Positions 50,801 through 60,018 of a stretch of 64,000 nt of DNA are shown here, piece after piece; the stretch's first letter is position 1; each line of letters starts with the position of its first letter. Position numbers and translations under genes: made by a program. The stretch spans positions 1 to 64,000 of the forward strand of contig NZ_BAFZ01000163.1 in NCBI RefSeq assembly GCF_000308575.1. Reading direction: 5' to 3'. Source of the DNA: Nocardia exalbida NBRC 100660. GTDB lineage: Bacteria; Actinomycetota; Actinomycetes; Mycobacteriales; Mycobacteriaceae. The notes under the pieces were generated by a model. It had not been told where the DNA came from, ran no database searches, and saw only the letters and a program-made list of their open reading frames with translations.

Positions 50801-51624
50801 CCCGCGGGCCGGGCGACCGGTTCCAGGCGTTCGCGCAACGCCATCGCGTCGCGGGGCGCCCGCACCTTCGCGTCGTTGTCGAAATAGGTGTAGACGTCGC
50901 ACGATCCCGCCCACGAGCGGATCTTCTCCGCCCACATGTCCAAGCCCTCGTCGGTGTATCCGCTGACGTACAGCTCGTCGTGCCCGTGCAACCGGATGTA
51001 GACGAAGTCGGCGGTGACCTCTTCTAGCAGCGGATACTTGCCCGCGGCGTCGGCGACGACGAGGGCCACGTTGTGACGGGTCAGCAGATCGGTGAACGCC
51101 GGGGTCATGAAGCTGTCGTGCCGGATCTCCAGGGCATGCCGCACCGGCCGGTCGGCATCGGTGCTGGTGTGCGCGGGGTCGACGCGGTGATCGTGGCGCC
51201 GCGCGATCTCGGCGGCCTGCTCGGTGCTGCGGGGGAGCCGGGACAGGAAGCCGTCCAGCACGTCGGCGTCGAAGCGGAAGGTGGGGGGCAGCTGCCAGAG
51301 AATCGGGCCCAGTTTGGGCCCGAGCGCCAGCGGGCCGGACGCGAGGAAGTTCGCCAGCAGTTCGTCACCGTCGCGCAGCCGCTTCATGTGTGTGATGAAG
51401 CGGCTGCCCTTCACCGCGAACAGGAAGTCGTCCGGCGTCTGCTCCGCCCACCTCTGGTAACTGGACGGGCGCTGCAACGAATAGAACGAACCGTTGATCT
51501 CGACGCTGTCGAGTCGCTCCGACAGATAGGCCAATTCGCGCTTGTGCGCGAGGCCCCGAGGGTAGAACCTTCCGCGCCACGGCGGGTAGACCCAGCCCGA
51601 CGTACCGATCCTGATCCGGCCCAT
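50797..51624 (-). CDS. DUF72 family protein
   Basis: The product has 275 residues, a TIM-barrel-like family. The N-terminus RIGTSGWVYPPWRGRFYP, LDSVEINGSFYSLQRP and FLFAVKGSRFITHMKRL, together with the C-terminal DFVYIRLHGH and VYTYFDNDAKVRAP, are hallmark DUF72 segments. The biochemical function is unknown. It is downstream of the CytX gene by 21 bases and coupled to the LOG-like gene, so all three may respond to the TPP riboswitch. Confidence 0.9.
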   Translation of the reverse strand: MGRIRIGTSGWVYPPWRGRFYPRGLAHKRELAYLSERLDSVEINGSFYSLQRPSSYQRWAEQTPDDFLFAVKGSRFITHMKRLRDGDELLANFLASGPLALGPKLGPILWQLPPTFRFDADVLDGFLSRLPRSTEQAAEIARRHDHRVDPAHTSTDADRPVRHALEIRHDSFMTPAFTDLLTRHNVALVVADAAGKYPLLEEVTADFVYIRLHGHDELYVSGYTDEGLDMWAEKIRSWAGSCDVYTYFDNDAKVRAPRDAMALRERLEPVARPAG

Positions 51625-51645
51625 CTCTCCATGGTGGCAAATTCA

Positions 51646-53010
51646 CTACGCCGATGGGGTCTTCGCCGTCACTTTGCCGGCCAGCCAGGCCACCGCCAGC
51701 GCCGCCAGGAACGACAGCAGCGATGCGCTCATCCACGCCTGCCCGGTGAAGTGCACAGCCTGCCGAACGCCGTCCCAGAATCGCGTCCACGCACCGGCGT
51801 CACCCGGATTGATCAGTTGATATACGGCGAACCCGGTCAGCCAGGCGGCCACCATGCCCCAGCGTGCGGGCGCGTCCGGTGCGGTGTTCCACTCGCGGCG
51901 GGCACGCAAGAAGAAGTCGGCGACGAGCACGCCGAGCAGCGGCACGAACACCGAGCCGATCAGCCCGAGGAAGCCGAAGTAGTTCGCCATGTTCAACCGC
52001 AGAGCCAGAATCGTGATCAGGGCACCGAGGCCGATCGAGAGCACCCGGCGATCGACGCGCGGTGCGAGATTCTGGATCGAGACGGCGGTGGAATAGACAT
52101 TGGCGAAGGACTGATCCGCCTCTCGCAGCACGAAAACGAAGAAGAACAGGGCACCGAGGCTCACCTGCAGGAAAGGCGCGTACGGTCCGCCTTCGCCGGT
52201 CGCGAGCGCCAGCGCGAACAGGCCGAGGACGTAGGCGATGATCTGGGTGAGCGCGTACGCCCCGCCCGCCGCGCCGAACGCCGAGCGACCGGAGCGGGCG
52301 TGCCGGGTGTAGTCGGCGGCGACCGGCACCCACGAGATGGAGACGGCCAAGGCGGCATCGGTGGCAACCCAGAAGAGGTTCCAGTCGACGCCGAACGGGC
52401 CGCCCCCGCTCGGGCCCGGGTTCGCCCGCAGATCGGGCAGACCGGCGCGCACGAACTGCGCGTAGAACCAGACAAGGGCGATCACGACGCCGGCGGTGAC
52501 GAATCTGCGCAGCAACCGTACCGAGCCGAGCGGCCAGATCGTGAGTACCGTCGTCAGTACGCCCGCGGCCACCACGTAGAGCCAGTGCGGGCCGCCGCCG
52601 AACAGTTCCTCGGCCGCGTCACCGATGACGATCAGCTCGAACGTTCCCCAGCCGATCAACTGAGCGATGTTGAGCGCGGTGGGCAGATAGCTGAGCTTCG
52701 CGCCGAACAGCCCGCGCAGCAGCACCATCGCGGGTTGTCCCGTGCGCGCACCCGTCAGCGCCGCGGCGCCGAGCATCGCCGCACCGACCAGGGTGCCCAG
52801 GACGGTCGCCAGGATTCCGGCCGCGATCGAGAGCTGCGCGGCCCCCTCGGCGTTCGGCGCGAGCACCGTGTACGCCCCGGAGAAAGCGAAGAGGCTGACG
52901 CCGAGATTGGCCCAGAACGCACTCTGGTCCCAGAACGAGAGCACTTTCGGTGCGGGCTGGTCGAGGGTCAGGGGGGCTTCGTGCGCGCTCGCGCGGGTCG
53001 ATGACGACAT
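51646..53010 (-). CDS. CytX-type NCS1 permease, probable thiamine-precursor importer
   Basis: The product has 454 residues and about 12 membrane helices. The N-terminus reads FWDQSAFWANLGVSLFAFSG, and a later WVPVAADYTRHARSG loop is typical of the cytosine/HMP branch of NCS1 symporters. The TPP riboswitch in its leader indicates that the substrate is a thiamine precursor such as hydroxymethylpyrimidine, as proposed for CytX. The ribosome binding site (GGGAGAG) lies within the riboswitch 3' strand. Downstream genes on the same strand are DUF72 and LOG-like. Confidence 0.9.
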   Translation of the reverse strand: MSSSTRASAHEAPLTLDQPAPKVLSFWDQSAFWANLGVSLFAFSGAYTVLAPNAEGAAQLSIAAGILATVLGTLVGAAMLGAAALTGARTGQPAMVLLRGLFGAKLSYLPTALNIAQLIGWGTFELIVIGDAAEELFGGGPHWLYVVAAGVLTTVLTIWPLGSVRLLRRFVTAGVVIALVWFYAQFVRAGLPDLRANPGPSGGGPFGVDWNLFWVATDAALAVSISWVPVAADYTRHARSGRSAFGAAGGAYALTQIIAYVLGLFALALATGEGGPYAPFLQVSLGALFFFVFVLREADQSFANVYSTAVSIQNLAPRVDRRVLSIGLGALITILALRLNMANYFGFLGLIGSVFVPLLGVLVADFFLRARREWNTAPDAPARWGMVAAWLTGFAVYQLINPGDAGAWTRFWDGVRQAVHFTGQAWMSASLLSFLAALAVAWLAGKVTAKTPSA

Positions 53011-53019
53011 GACGGAAAC

Positions 53020-53107
53020 GCTCTCCCTACGCCGGCATTACCCGGACAGGTTCATGCGGTCGGCGACGCGTGCGGTTCGCCCTCTCAGCCCGGCCGTACC
53101 CGAGCTC
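53020..53107 (-). promoter_or_regulatory. TPP (THI-element) riboswitch
   Basis: The minus strand carries the conserved TPP aptamer blocks in order: GCTGAGA (complement of 53083-53089), ACCTGTCCGG with TAATGCCGGCGTAGGGAG ending at 53023. P1 can form between 53102-53105 and 53020-53023. The 3' GGGAG is also the only ribosome binding site for the ATG at 53010. TPP binding should therefore directly hide the site and lower translation of the permease. Confidence 0.93.
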
Positions 53108-53204
53108 CCGCGGTGGGGTGATTCCGGCGAATAGTACACCCGCGCCAATTTTCCGTCCCGGGGGAGAAGAGCCGGGGCGGACGTTCATCCGGCCGCCCGG
53201 CGTG

Positions 53205-53600
53205 TCAGCCCATCAGGAACGAGGCGGCGAACCAGGCCAGCACGACCAGCACCGCACCGACGAGCGCGCCGGGGAACAACGCCCGCCCCTGCCGAGCCGC
53301 CATACCCGAGAGCAGCACCCCCACGGCGAATCCCACGATCCCGCCCCCGACCATGATCCACACGCCCGCGCTGGTGTCGACCCGGCACTCGGGCTTGGAC
53401 GCGCAGATGCCCCCCGCCATCAGGAACCACGGGGCGAGGATGGTCGACATCGCGGCCAGCGTCGCGGGCAGGAACCACAACAGTGCGCTGACGACGAGAT
53501 CCGCAGGGCGGGGCGGTGCGACCGCGTGGGTCTCGGGCGCGCGCGTCGGATAGCCGGAGGGGGTCGTGCCTTGGGACACCTGATTCAGGTAACCGTGCAT
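53205..53600 (-). CDS. Small multi-helix membrane protein
   Basis: The product has 131 residues. A soluble N-terminus of about 35 residues is followed by three hydrophobic segments (about 35-58, 78-100, 108-130). Two cysteines lie in GGICASKPECRVDTS, in the loop after the first helix, and could form a disulfide outside. No family is recognised. ATG 53600 is chosen because it is the longest reasonable start; there is no strong ribosome binding site. Confidence 0.6.
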   Translation of the reverse strand: MHGYLNQVSQGTTPSGYPTRAPETHAVAPPRPADLVVSALLWFLPATLAAMSTILAPWFLMAGGICASKPECRVDTSAGVWIMVGGGIVGFAVGVLLSGMAARQGRALFPGALVGAVLVVLAWFAASFLMG

Positions 53601-54059
53601 CGTGTCTCGCTATCGCTTGTCGGTGGAGTCGACCGGGCCGATGGAAGTTATACACCAGCCGTCCGCGCGTGGAAGTGCTTGTGCTCCCGGCGATGCGAGC
53701 ACGCGGCCCGCACCTCGCAGCGCACCCGACCGCTCCATCGGCCCGACCGCCTTCAGCGAATGTTCAGCATCACCAACGGGTTCGGGAGCGCGGACGAAGC
53801 CGCGCGCAGCTGCCGGTGACCGTGGCCGGTAAGGGGCGGTCACCGCGCGGACGAGTGATCGCATCGCCGCAGGCAGGCCGCCACTACCGATGCCCGGACC
53901 CTACCTACGCGACCATCCTGTGTGTCGAGCCGCTGCGCCGTCGAGAAGACGCGGCCCAGCGGTGCACCGCATGGACCGAACGACGGCGTCGCGACGATCC
54001 GCGCCGAGTTCGCTCACCCCGCGCTCGCCGAAAACGCTTCTACTGTGGGAGTCACGCGT
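53601..54059. other. Divergent intergenic region upstream of the P450
   Basis: About 460 bases between divergent genes. Open frames here have unconvincing products, and I see no RNA gene or repeat. It must carry the promoters of both neighbours. Confidence 0.45.
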
Positions 54060-55316
54060 TTGACCACGCCCCGAGATCTCGACCCGACCACCAACGAATC
54101 CGGCGCCCACCACGGTTCGCCCATCGACCACCGGATCGAGCGGATACCGCTGTATTCGCCGGATTTCGCGACCGATCCACATCGCGCCTACCGAGACATG
54201 CGGGCCCGCTACGGGTCGATGGCGCCGGTCGAGCTGGCCCCTGGCGTGCCCGCGACGTTGGTGCTCAGTTACCACACCGCCGTGCGAATCATGCACGACC
54301 CGCAGCACTTTCCCGCCGACCCGCGCGCCTGGCAGGCGAACGTCCCCGCCGACTGCCCGGTGCTGCCGGTCCTGGAGTGGCGCCCCAACGCCATGCGCAG
54401 CGTGGGCGAGGCGCACGCGCGCTACCGGCAGGTCAACACCGTGAGCATCAACGCCGTCGACCTGCACGCCTTGCACGAAACGGTGGAGCGGATCGCGGCC
54501 GGGCTGATCGACGCCTTCGGTACGGCGGGCAGCGCCGATCTGGTGTCCCAGTACGCTCTTCCGCTGGCCTTCGAGGTGATCAACGCCCTGCTGGGCTGCC
54601 CACCGGAGATCGGGCGAGAGGTCGCCGCCGCTACCGCCGCCGTGTTCGACGGGGTGGACGCCGAGGAGGGCAACCGCATGCTCGGCACCGCCCTGCTGCG
54701 GCTGATCGAACTCAAGCGCGCCGAGCCGGGCCCGGACATCACCACACGACTGCTGCGGCATCCGGCCGGCCTGGACGACGCGGAGGTGATCCACCAGCTC
54801 GTCGTGCTCTACGGCGCGGGTATCGAACCGCTGCAGAATTTGATCGTCAACACCCTGCTGCTGATTCTCACCGACGACCGGTTCGGTGGCGACGTCCTCG
54901 GCGGCAGCCTGTCCACTCGCGACGCGCTGGACGAGGTGTTGTTCACCGACCCGCCGATGGCCAATTTCTCGGTCACCTATCCGCGCCAGCCGATCCTGAT
55001 CGATGATGTCTGGCTGCCCGCCCACCAACCGGTCGTCATCAGTTTCGCCGCCTGCAACAACGACCCGGCGATCGGCGGGCACAACCACAGCGGCAACCGG
55101 TCGCATCTGGCGTGGGGCGCCGGACCGCACGCCTGCCCCGCCCGCAGCCCGGCCTATCTCATCGCCCAGGATGCGGTCGACCAGCTGCTGGACGCACTGC
55201 CGGAATTGCGGCCCGCCGTGCCGGTGCGCGAATTGACGTGGCGGCCAGGGCCTTTCCACCGTGCCCTGGCCGCACTGCCGGTCGTCTTCCCGGCAACGCC
55301 GCCCCCGCGATCCTGA
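54060..55316 (+). CDS. Cytochrome P450, CYP157-like, lacking the ExxR arginine
   Basis: The product has 418 residues. The haem-thiolate segment is AWGAGPHACPARSP with Cys359. The K-helix ExxR is replaced by EVLF (Glu292 to Phe295), and the I-helix AGx(E/D)T is AGIEP (253-257). Loss of the ExxR arginine is a known feature of the actinobacterial CYP157 family, which still binds haem. TTG 54060 is chosen because GGGAG lies eight bases upstream; GTG 54045 is possible. It converges on the StyA-like gene with a 14-base gap. Substrate unknown. Confidence 0.82.
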   Translation: MTTPRDLDPTTNESGAHHGSPIDHRIERIPLYSPDFATDPHRAYRDMRARYGSMAPVELAPGVPATLVLSYHTAVRIMHDPQHFPADPRAWQANVPADCPVLPVLEWRPNAMRSVGEAHARYRQVNTVSINAVDLHALHETVERIAAGLIDAFGTAGSADLVSQYALPLAFEVINALLGCPPEIGREVAAATAAVFDGVDAEEGNRMLGTALLRLIELKRAEPGPDITTRLLRHPAGLDDAEVIHQLVVLYGAGIEPLQNLIVNTLLLILTDDRFGGDVLGGSLSTRDALDEVLFTDPPMANFSVTYPRQPILIDDVWLPAHQPVVISFAACNNDPAIGGHNHSGNRSHLAWGAGPHACPARSPAYLIAQDAVDQLLDALPELRPAVPVRELTWRPGPFHRALAALPVVFPATPPPRS

Positions 55317-55330
55317 GATCCGGTAATCGG

Positions 55331-56533
55331 TCAGGACGGCACTCTCGGTGCGAGCCGGGCGAGGTTCGCCGGTCGCGCGAAGGTGTCGGCGAAAGCGTCG
55401 GCCAGCGCCGGTTCGTGCCGGGCGGCGAGCATCATCTCCTGCATGGCAGGGGGCGGATCGAGCACCGTCGCCGTCCACCGCGCGGCGGGGTGCGCCACAG
55501 CCGTCAGCCATGGCGCGGCCGCCCATTCCATCCACGTGCGGTCATAGGGACCGTCCGGGTCGTGCAGGATCGCCTCGCCGTAGCGGATCGCGCAGTGCAC
55601 GGCGTTGTTGGCGCCCTGCGCGCCACCGGGATCCATCCGGCAGACGACGTCGCCTCCGCCCAGCACCGGCCGTCCCGAGGGCAGGGTGCCCACCGGACGG
55701 CGCATGACCGGGGTCACCGCCCCTACCAGCGTGGCCCCCGCGTCGGTCGGTTCGGCATGCCGGTAGCGCTCGGCGAGTTCGGCGGGCAGGTGCGCCTCCA
55801 GCAGTCGCCTGGCCTGTGCCCAGCGCTGTGCCGGCGTGCCGTGCTGGTCGAATACGTCCAGCGCGCCGCCCGGCCGCGCCTCGAAAAGCAAGATCTCGCA
55901 GCGGCGTTCCTGCCCAGGCCGTCCGGTGAGGGCGGGATAGGAGATCACCTCACCGTGCTCGGGTAGCGCGATGTAGGAGCCGAGGCCCTCCGGGTCCGGC
56001 TCGACACCGTCCAGGTACAGCACGGCGAGCCGCCGCTGCGCGGCGGCGGGCGCGGGCCACGCCGGATCGGCCTGGAAACAGTCGGCGAGTTCGCGACCGG
56101 CGCGGGTCACCACGGTCAGGGCGTAGTCGGCGGCGGCCCGGTCGAGTTCGGCCACCGAGGGCTCGGCGATGCGCAGGTCGCCGCCCGCGGCCAGGAACTC
56201 GCCGAGCCAGCGCGCGAACACCGTCCGCTGATCCACGCTCTGCGCGGGGCGGGTGAATCGTCCCGCCCAGGTCACCACCGTCGCCCGCGCGACGGCCATG
56301 GTGAACCGGATGCCTTCGATGTTCGGGGCGGTCGAGCGCCAGAAGCCGAGGCCGAGGTCCGATTCGAGGTCGAGCGTCGGCGGGAACTTGACCTGGGTGC
56401 TGGTCACCGTGCCGGTGAGCACCGCCTCGGCGTCCCGATCGGTCACCAGCGTGACGGCCCGGCCACCGCGCAGCAGACGATGGGCGAGGGGTAATCCGCA
56501 TTCGCCCGCCCCGAGTACCAGTATCTGTCCCAC
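55331..56533 (-). CDS. StyA-like FAD-dependent monooxygenase
   Basis: The product has 400 residues. The dinucleotide-binding N-terminus is QILVLGAGECGLPLAHRLL, and a second FAD segment is RMDPGGAQGANNAVHCA (about 305-320). This pair, and the overall length, match the styrene/indole monooxygenase oxygenase component, which uses FADH2 supplied by a separate StyB-like reductase. No reductase gene is adjacent. Translation starts at GTG 56533, with GGAAGGA upstream. The native substrate is unknown. It is divergent from the LuxR-type ATPase gene, a candidate regulator. Confidence 0.78.
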   Translation of the reverse strand: MGQILVLGAGECGLPLAHRLLRGGRAVTLVTDRDAEAVLTGTVTSTQVKFPPTLDLESDLGLGFWRSTAPNIEGIRFTMAVARATVVTWAGRFTRPAQSVDQRTVFARWLGEFLAAGGDLRIAEPSVAELDRAAADYALTVVTRAGRELADCFQADPAWPAPAAAQRRLAVLYLDGVEPDPEGLGSYIALPEHGEVISYPALTGRPGQERRCEILLFEARPGGALDVFDQHGTPAQRWAQARRLLEAHLPAELAERYRHAEPTDAGATLVGAVTPVMRRPVGTLPSGRPVLGGGDVVCRMDPGGAQGANNAVHCAIRYGEAILHDPDGPYDRTWMEWAAAPWLTAVAHPAARWTATVLDPPPAMQEMMLAARHEPALADAFADTFARPANLARLAPRVPS

Positions 56534-56652
56534 CCTCGTGTCCTTCCGGTCGTGAACTACCGCGACAGCGCAATAGTCCGCGTATAGGTGGGCGCGGCAC
56601 ATCGGTAGAGACCCGCGAATCTCCGGATGCGGCCGGACTACGCTGCACTGTT

Positions 56653-59196
56653 GTGTCGGTAGGACGTGCGTCGAGTCCGGGTTTCCCACCCGTGGCCGCC
56701 AGTGATTTCGTCGGGCGCGAACGGGAGCTGGAGAGGATCGGGATGGCGCTGCTGGGCGGGACCCGCCTGGTCACGCTGATCGGCGCGGGCGGCATCGGCA
56801 AAACACGGCTGGCGACCGAAGCGGTGCACCGGTTCCACAAGGCGCGCCGCGTGCCGGTGCACTGGGTGCGCCTGGCGCTGCTCTCGCGTAACGCCGACGC
56901 GGCGGCGGTCGAGGAACAGGTCGCGCGCTCGCTGATGGACGCCGACTTCTCCGGACGATCGGCGTGGGAGGCGGTGCTGGACACGCTGCGCCGCCGCGAC
57001 GCGGTCGGGCGCACCCTGCAGACGATCCTGGTGATGGACAATTGCGAACACGTCCTGGACGGCGCGGGCCGGGTGATCGCCGACCTGCTGGAGGCGGCGC
57101 CGGGCCTCACGGTGCTGGCCACCAGCCGCGAGGCGATCGGCTGGGTCGACGAGCAGTTGGTGCCGGTGCCCGCGTTGTCGCGGGAACAGGCGCTGGCTCT
57201 GTTCCGGGCCCGCGCCGGCCTGACCGGGCACGCCGTCGCCGACGACGAGACCGAATTGGCGGTGGCGATCTGCCGTCACGTGCACAACCATCCGCTCTAC
57301 ATCCGGCTGGCCGCCGCGCGGCTGTTGCGGCAGCCGCTGCCGATGATCCTGCGTGACCTCAGCGGTGAGGCCACCGACCGGCGGCTGCGCTGGTCGCACG
57401 GTCCCCGGGTCGGTGCGGAGGCGCGTCACCAAGGCATTCGCGACGTCATCGCCTGGTCCTACGACCTGTGCGGGGACAAAGAGCGGCTGCTGTTCGACCG
57501 CCTGTCGGTGTTCGCGGCCGGGTACGACGTGGACCCCGACAACGCGGACGCGGCGGAATCGGACGTCGGCGCCGAATTGGAGGCGATCGAGGCGGTCTGC
57601 GCCGATGACGAGCCGGACGGCTTGGCCCGCGCCGAGATCGAAGGCCTGCTCGAGCGATTGGCGGACCAATCGCTGGTCTCGGTGCATCTGACCGCGACCA
57701 CGGTGCGGTATTCGCTGCTGGAGAGCGTTCGCCTGTTCGCCCAGCAGCGCGCGAGCGAACGCGGTGGTGAACCGGCCCGGTTGGCGCGCGCGCACCGCCG
57801 CTACTACCGCGACAAGGTCGTCGCCGCCCGAACCGGATGGTTCGGCCCGGACGAACAGCGGCTGCTGGATTGGGCGCGGGCAGCCTGGGACAACCTGCTG
57901 TGCGCGATGGCGGGCAGCCTCGCCACCGCGGAGGAGGCCGCCGTCGGGCTGGAGATCGCCGCCGGGCTGATCGCGCTGCGCTGCCCGTTCCTCACCGGCT
58001 CGCTGCGGGAACCACGCCGCTGGGCCGAGCGCACGCTGGCCGCCAGCCGGGAACTCGACCCGCCGCCGCTGCCGCTGCAGGTCACGACGATGTCGCTGAT
58101 CGCGTGGATCAGCCTGTGCCAAGGCCTGCACCACGACGCCGAACGCACGCTCGACGAGTGCGTGGCGCTGTGCGCGCCCGACGGCGCCGCCCGGGCGGGC
58201 TGGCGCGAGCAGCCCGACCTCGATCGCGGTCTGCCCGCCCCGGTCGAGTTCGCCCGAGGTGCCGAGATGATGCTGGTGGACCGCGACGTGCGCGCGATAG
58301 CGGTGCTGGCCCGCGCGCGAGAGAAGTTCTCCGTCGACGGCGACCGTGGTGGGGCCGCGATGAGCGAACTGTTCGAAGCGCTGGCCGCGGCGTTGCTCGG
58401 TACGCCCGCGCAGGCCTTGGAGATCTCCCGGCGGCACCTGGAGCACGCCGAGCGCTCCGGGGCGCGGTGGGCGACGTCCTGGGTCGGCCTGGCCCGGGCT
58501 ATCGCACTGACCAAACACGGTGACCCGGAGCAAGCGCTCGCCGTGACGCACGCGTCGCTGACCACTCAGCTGGCGATGCGTGACCAATGGGGCGCGGTGT
58601 GGGCCGTCCACATCCGCGGCTGGGCACTGGCGCGCTTGATCCGCGACACCGACGGCGAACGCTCCGGCACGGTGACGGGTTGGGCGCGCGAAGTCGCGCG
58701 CCTGACCGGTGGCGGTGCCACACTGCGGGACAGGATCGGTGTGGACATCGCCAATCTCGGCCCGTTCGCCACCGAAACCGACATCGCCGCCGACACCGCT
58801 CGGGCGGTCCTGGGCGAGACCGCGTTCGCGGAGGCGGAACACGAGGGTGCGTTGCTGCGGCCGGAACTGGGCGAGGTAGCACAGCTGGCGCTGGGGAAGC
58901 TGTCGCTGGACCGGTTACCCGTCGAGCATCCGGTCCGGCGGCACCGTCCTTCGCACTGGGAGGACTTGTCCGGCGCCGAACAGGAGGTGGCCGTGCTGGC
59001 GGCGGCGGGCTGGACGAACACCGCCATCGCCGCCCGGCGCGGCAGTTCGTTCAAGACGGTCGACGCCCAGATGGCGGCGATCCTGCAAAAACTGATGATC
59101 GGCTCGCGGGAGGACATCCGCGCCCTCGTGCCCGACGACCGGCAGGCCCAGGTGACCGAGGAGGCCGCGCGCAAACCGCAGCGCGCCCGGCGCTGA
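56653..59196 (+). CDS. Large LuxR-family ATPase regulator (LAL/AfsR-like)
   Basis: The product has 847 residues. The N-terminus carries DFVGRERELERI, then an NB-ARC/STAND ATPase with Walker A LIGAGGIGKTRLA (about 41-53) and Walker B ILVMDNCEHVL (about 127-137). A helical repeat region (about 300-760) may sense ligand. The C-terminal helix-turn-helix (about 775-835) is LSGAEQEVAVLAAAGWTNTA, IAARRGSSFKTVDAQMAAIL. GTG 56653 follows a TACGCT -10 by eight bases, so the message may be leaderless. It is divergent from the StyA-like gene. Confidence 0.9.
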   Translation: MSVGRASSPGFPPVAASDFVGRERELERIGMALLGGTRLVTLIGAGGIGKTRLATEAVHRFHKARRVPVHWVRLALLSRNADAAAVEEQVARSLMDADFSGRSAWEAVLDTLRRRDAVGRTLQTILVMDNCEHVLDGAGRVIADLLEAAPGLTVLATSREAIGWVDEQLVPVPALSREQALALFRARAGLTGHAVADDETELAVAICRHVHNHPLYIRLAAARLLRQPLPMILRDLSGEATDRRLRWSHGPRVGAEARHQGIRDVIAWSYDLCGDKERLLFDRLSVFAAGYDVDPDNADAAESDVGAELEAIEAVCADDEPDGLARAEIEGLLERLADQSLVSVHLTATTVRYSLLESVRLFAQQRASERGGEPARLARAHRRYYRDKVVAARTGWFGPDEQRLLDWARAAWDNLLCAMAGSLATAEEAAVGLEIAAGLIALRCPFLTGSLREPRRWAERTLAASRELDPPPLPLQVTTMSLIAWISLCQGLHHDAERTLDECVALCAPDGAARAGWREQPDLDRGLPAPVEFARGAEMMLVDRDVRAIAVLARAREKFSVDGDRGGAAMSELFEALAAALLGTPAQALEISRRHLEHAERSGARWATSWVGLARAIALTKHGDPEQALAVTHASLTTQLAMRDQWGAVWAVHIRGWALARLIRDTDGERSGTVTGWAREVARLTGGGATLRDRIGVDIANLGPFATETDIAADTARAVLGETAFAEAEHEGALLRPELGEVAQLALGKLSLDRLPVEHPVRRHRPSHWEDLSGAEQEVAVLAAAGWTNTAIAARRGSSFKTVDAQMAAILQKLMIGSREDIRALVPDDRQAQVTEEAARKPQRARR

Positions 59197-59262
59197 GGCG
59201 AGCACCGTCGGCACTCCGTCGAGTTGTCCGGTGGCGGCGTCGGCCCCGAGGACAGGCGACAG

Positions 59263-59296
59263 GCCGGGCGACGTCTCTGCGGGGACGCCGCCCGGC
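59263..59296. terminator. Bidirectional hairpin terminator
   Basis: GCCGGGCGACGTC (59263-59275) pairs with GACGCCGCCCGGC (59284-59296), 12 of 13 positions, between the convergent LuxR-type and methyltransferase genes. Confidence 0.65.
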
Positions 59297-59331
59297 CCGC
59301 TACCGGCCGGATTCGCCGAGGCGACCGGTGC

Positions 59332-60009
59332 TCACTCCGCCCGTTTGCGCGCGGTGATCTGGATGCCGGGCTCGCCCGGGATGCGGCGCACCTGGGCGTC
59401 GGTGACCGGGAGATCGGCCACCAGGTCGCGGCCGTCCTCCAGATCGAGGCCGTAGCCGGCGATGTAGGTGCGGAAGAACGGAAGGCAGGCCCGCGCCATC
59501 GGCTGCGGCAGCTTCCAGCGGTCGACGAAAGTCCGCGCGTCCTCGAAGGTGCAGCCCCGATCGGCCTCGATCACCAGCAGCAGCCCGCCGGGCCGCAGCA
59601 CCCGGATCATCTCCGCGAGCCCCTTGCGCTGATCGGGCCAGTGCTTGATCGAACCGGAGCTGATCACCGCGTCGTAGGCGGCGTCGGGGAACGGCAGGTC
59701 CGTCGCCGATCCCTCTCGGAACTGGATGCGGCTGCCCAGCGCCGCGCCGCGCTTGCGAGCCCTGCGCACCTGCTGCGGGGACAGGTCGATACCGGTCAGC
59801 CGCAGCGTGGTCCCGGCGGTGGCCAGCCCGACCGCGAGTTGCCCACCGCCGCATCCCACGTCGAGAACCTGCGCGCCCTCGTCGAGCTGGGCGACGATAT
59901 CGTCGAACAGGGTCGGGGTCATCTCCCGCACGGCGTCGGAGATGAAGTTGTCGTAGAACCACGAGTCGATCGGGTTGTAGCGCTTGGTCTTGTCCAGCAG
60001 GACGGTCAT
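59332..60009 (-). CDS. Class I SAM-dependent methyltransferase
   Basis: The product has 225 residues. SAM-binding motif I is VLDVGCGGGQLAVGLA (about 47-62), followed by LTGIDLSPQQV, the SATDLPFPDAAYDAVISSG block and VLRPGGLLLVIEAD. It is a soluble ubiE-like enzyme, most likely tailoring a small molecule here. The gene is last of four in the PKS-AvrD-NTPase-methyltransferase operon; the gap to the NTPase gene is nine bases. Site of methylation unknown. Confidence 0.9.
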   Translation of the reverse strand: MTVLLDKTKRYNPIDSWFYDNFISDAVREMTPTLFDDIVAQLDEGAQVLDVGCGGGQLAVGLATAGTTLRLTGIDLSPQQVRRARKRGAALGSRIQFREGSATDLPFPDAAYDAVISSGSIKHWPDQRKGLAEMIRVLRPGGLLLVIEADRGCTFEDARTFVDRWKLPQPMARACLPFFRTYIAGYGLDLEDGRDLVADLPVTDAQVRRIPGEPGIQITARKRAE

Positions 60010-60018
60010 GGCGTGCTC

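Noticed and set aside
56638..58842. Minus-strand 734-codon open frame
   Set aside because: Antisense to the LAL regulator, with Gln/Arg/His-rich low-complexity sequence.
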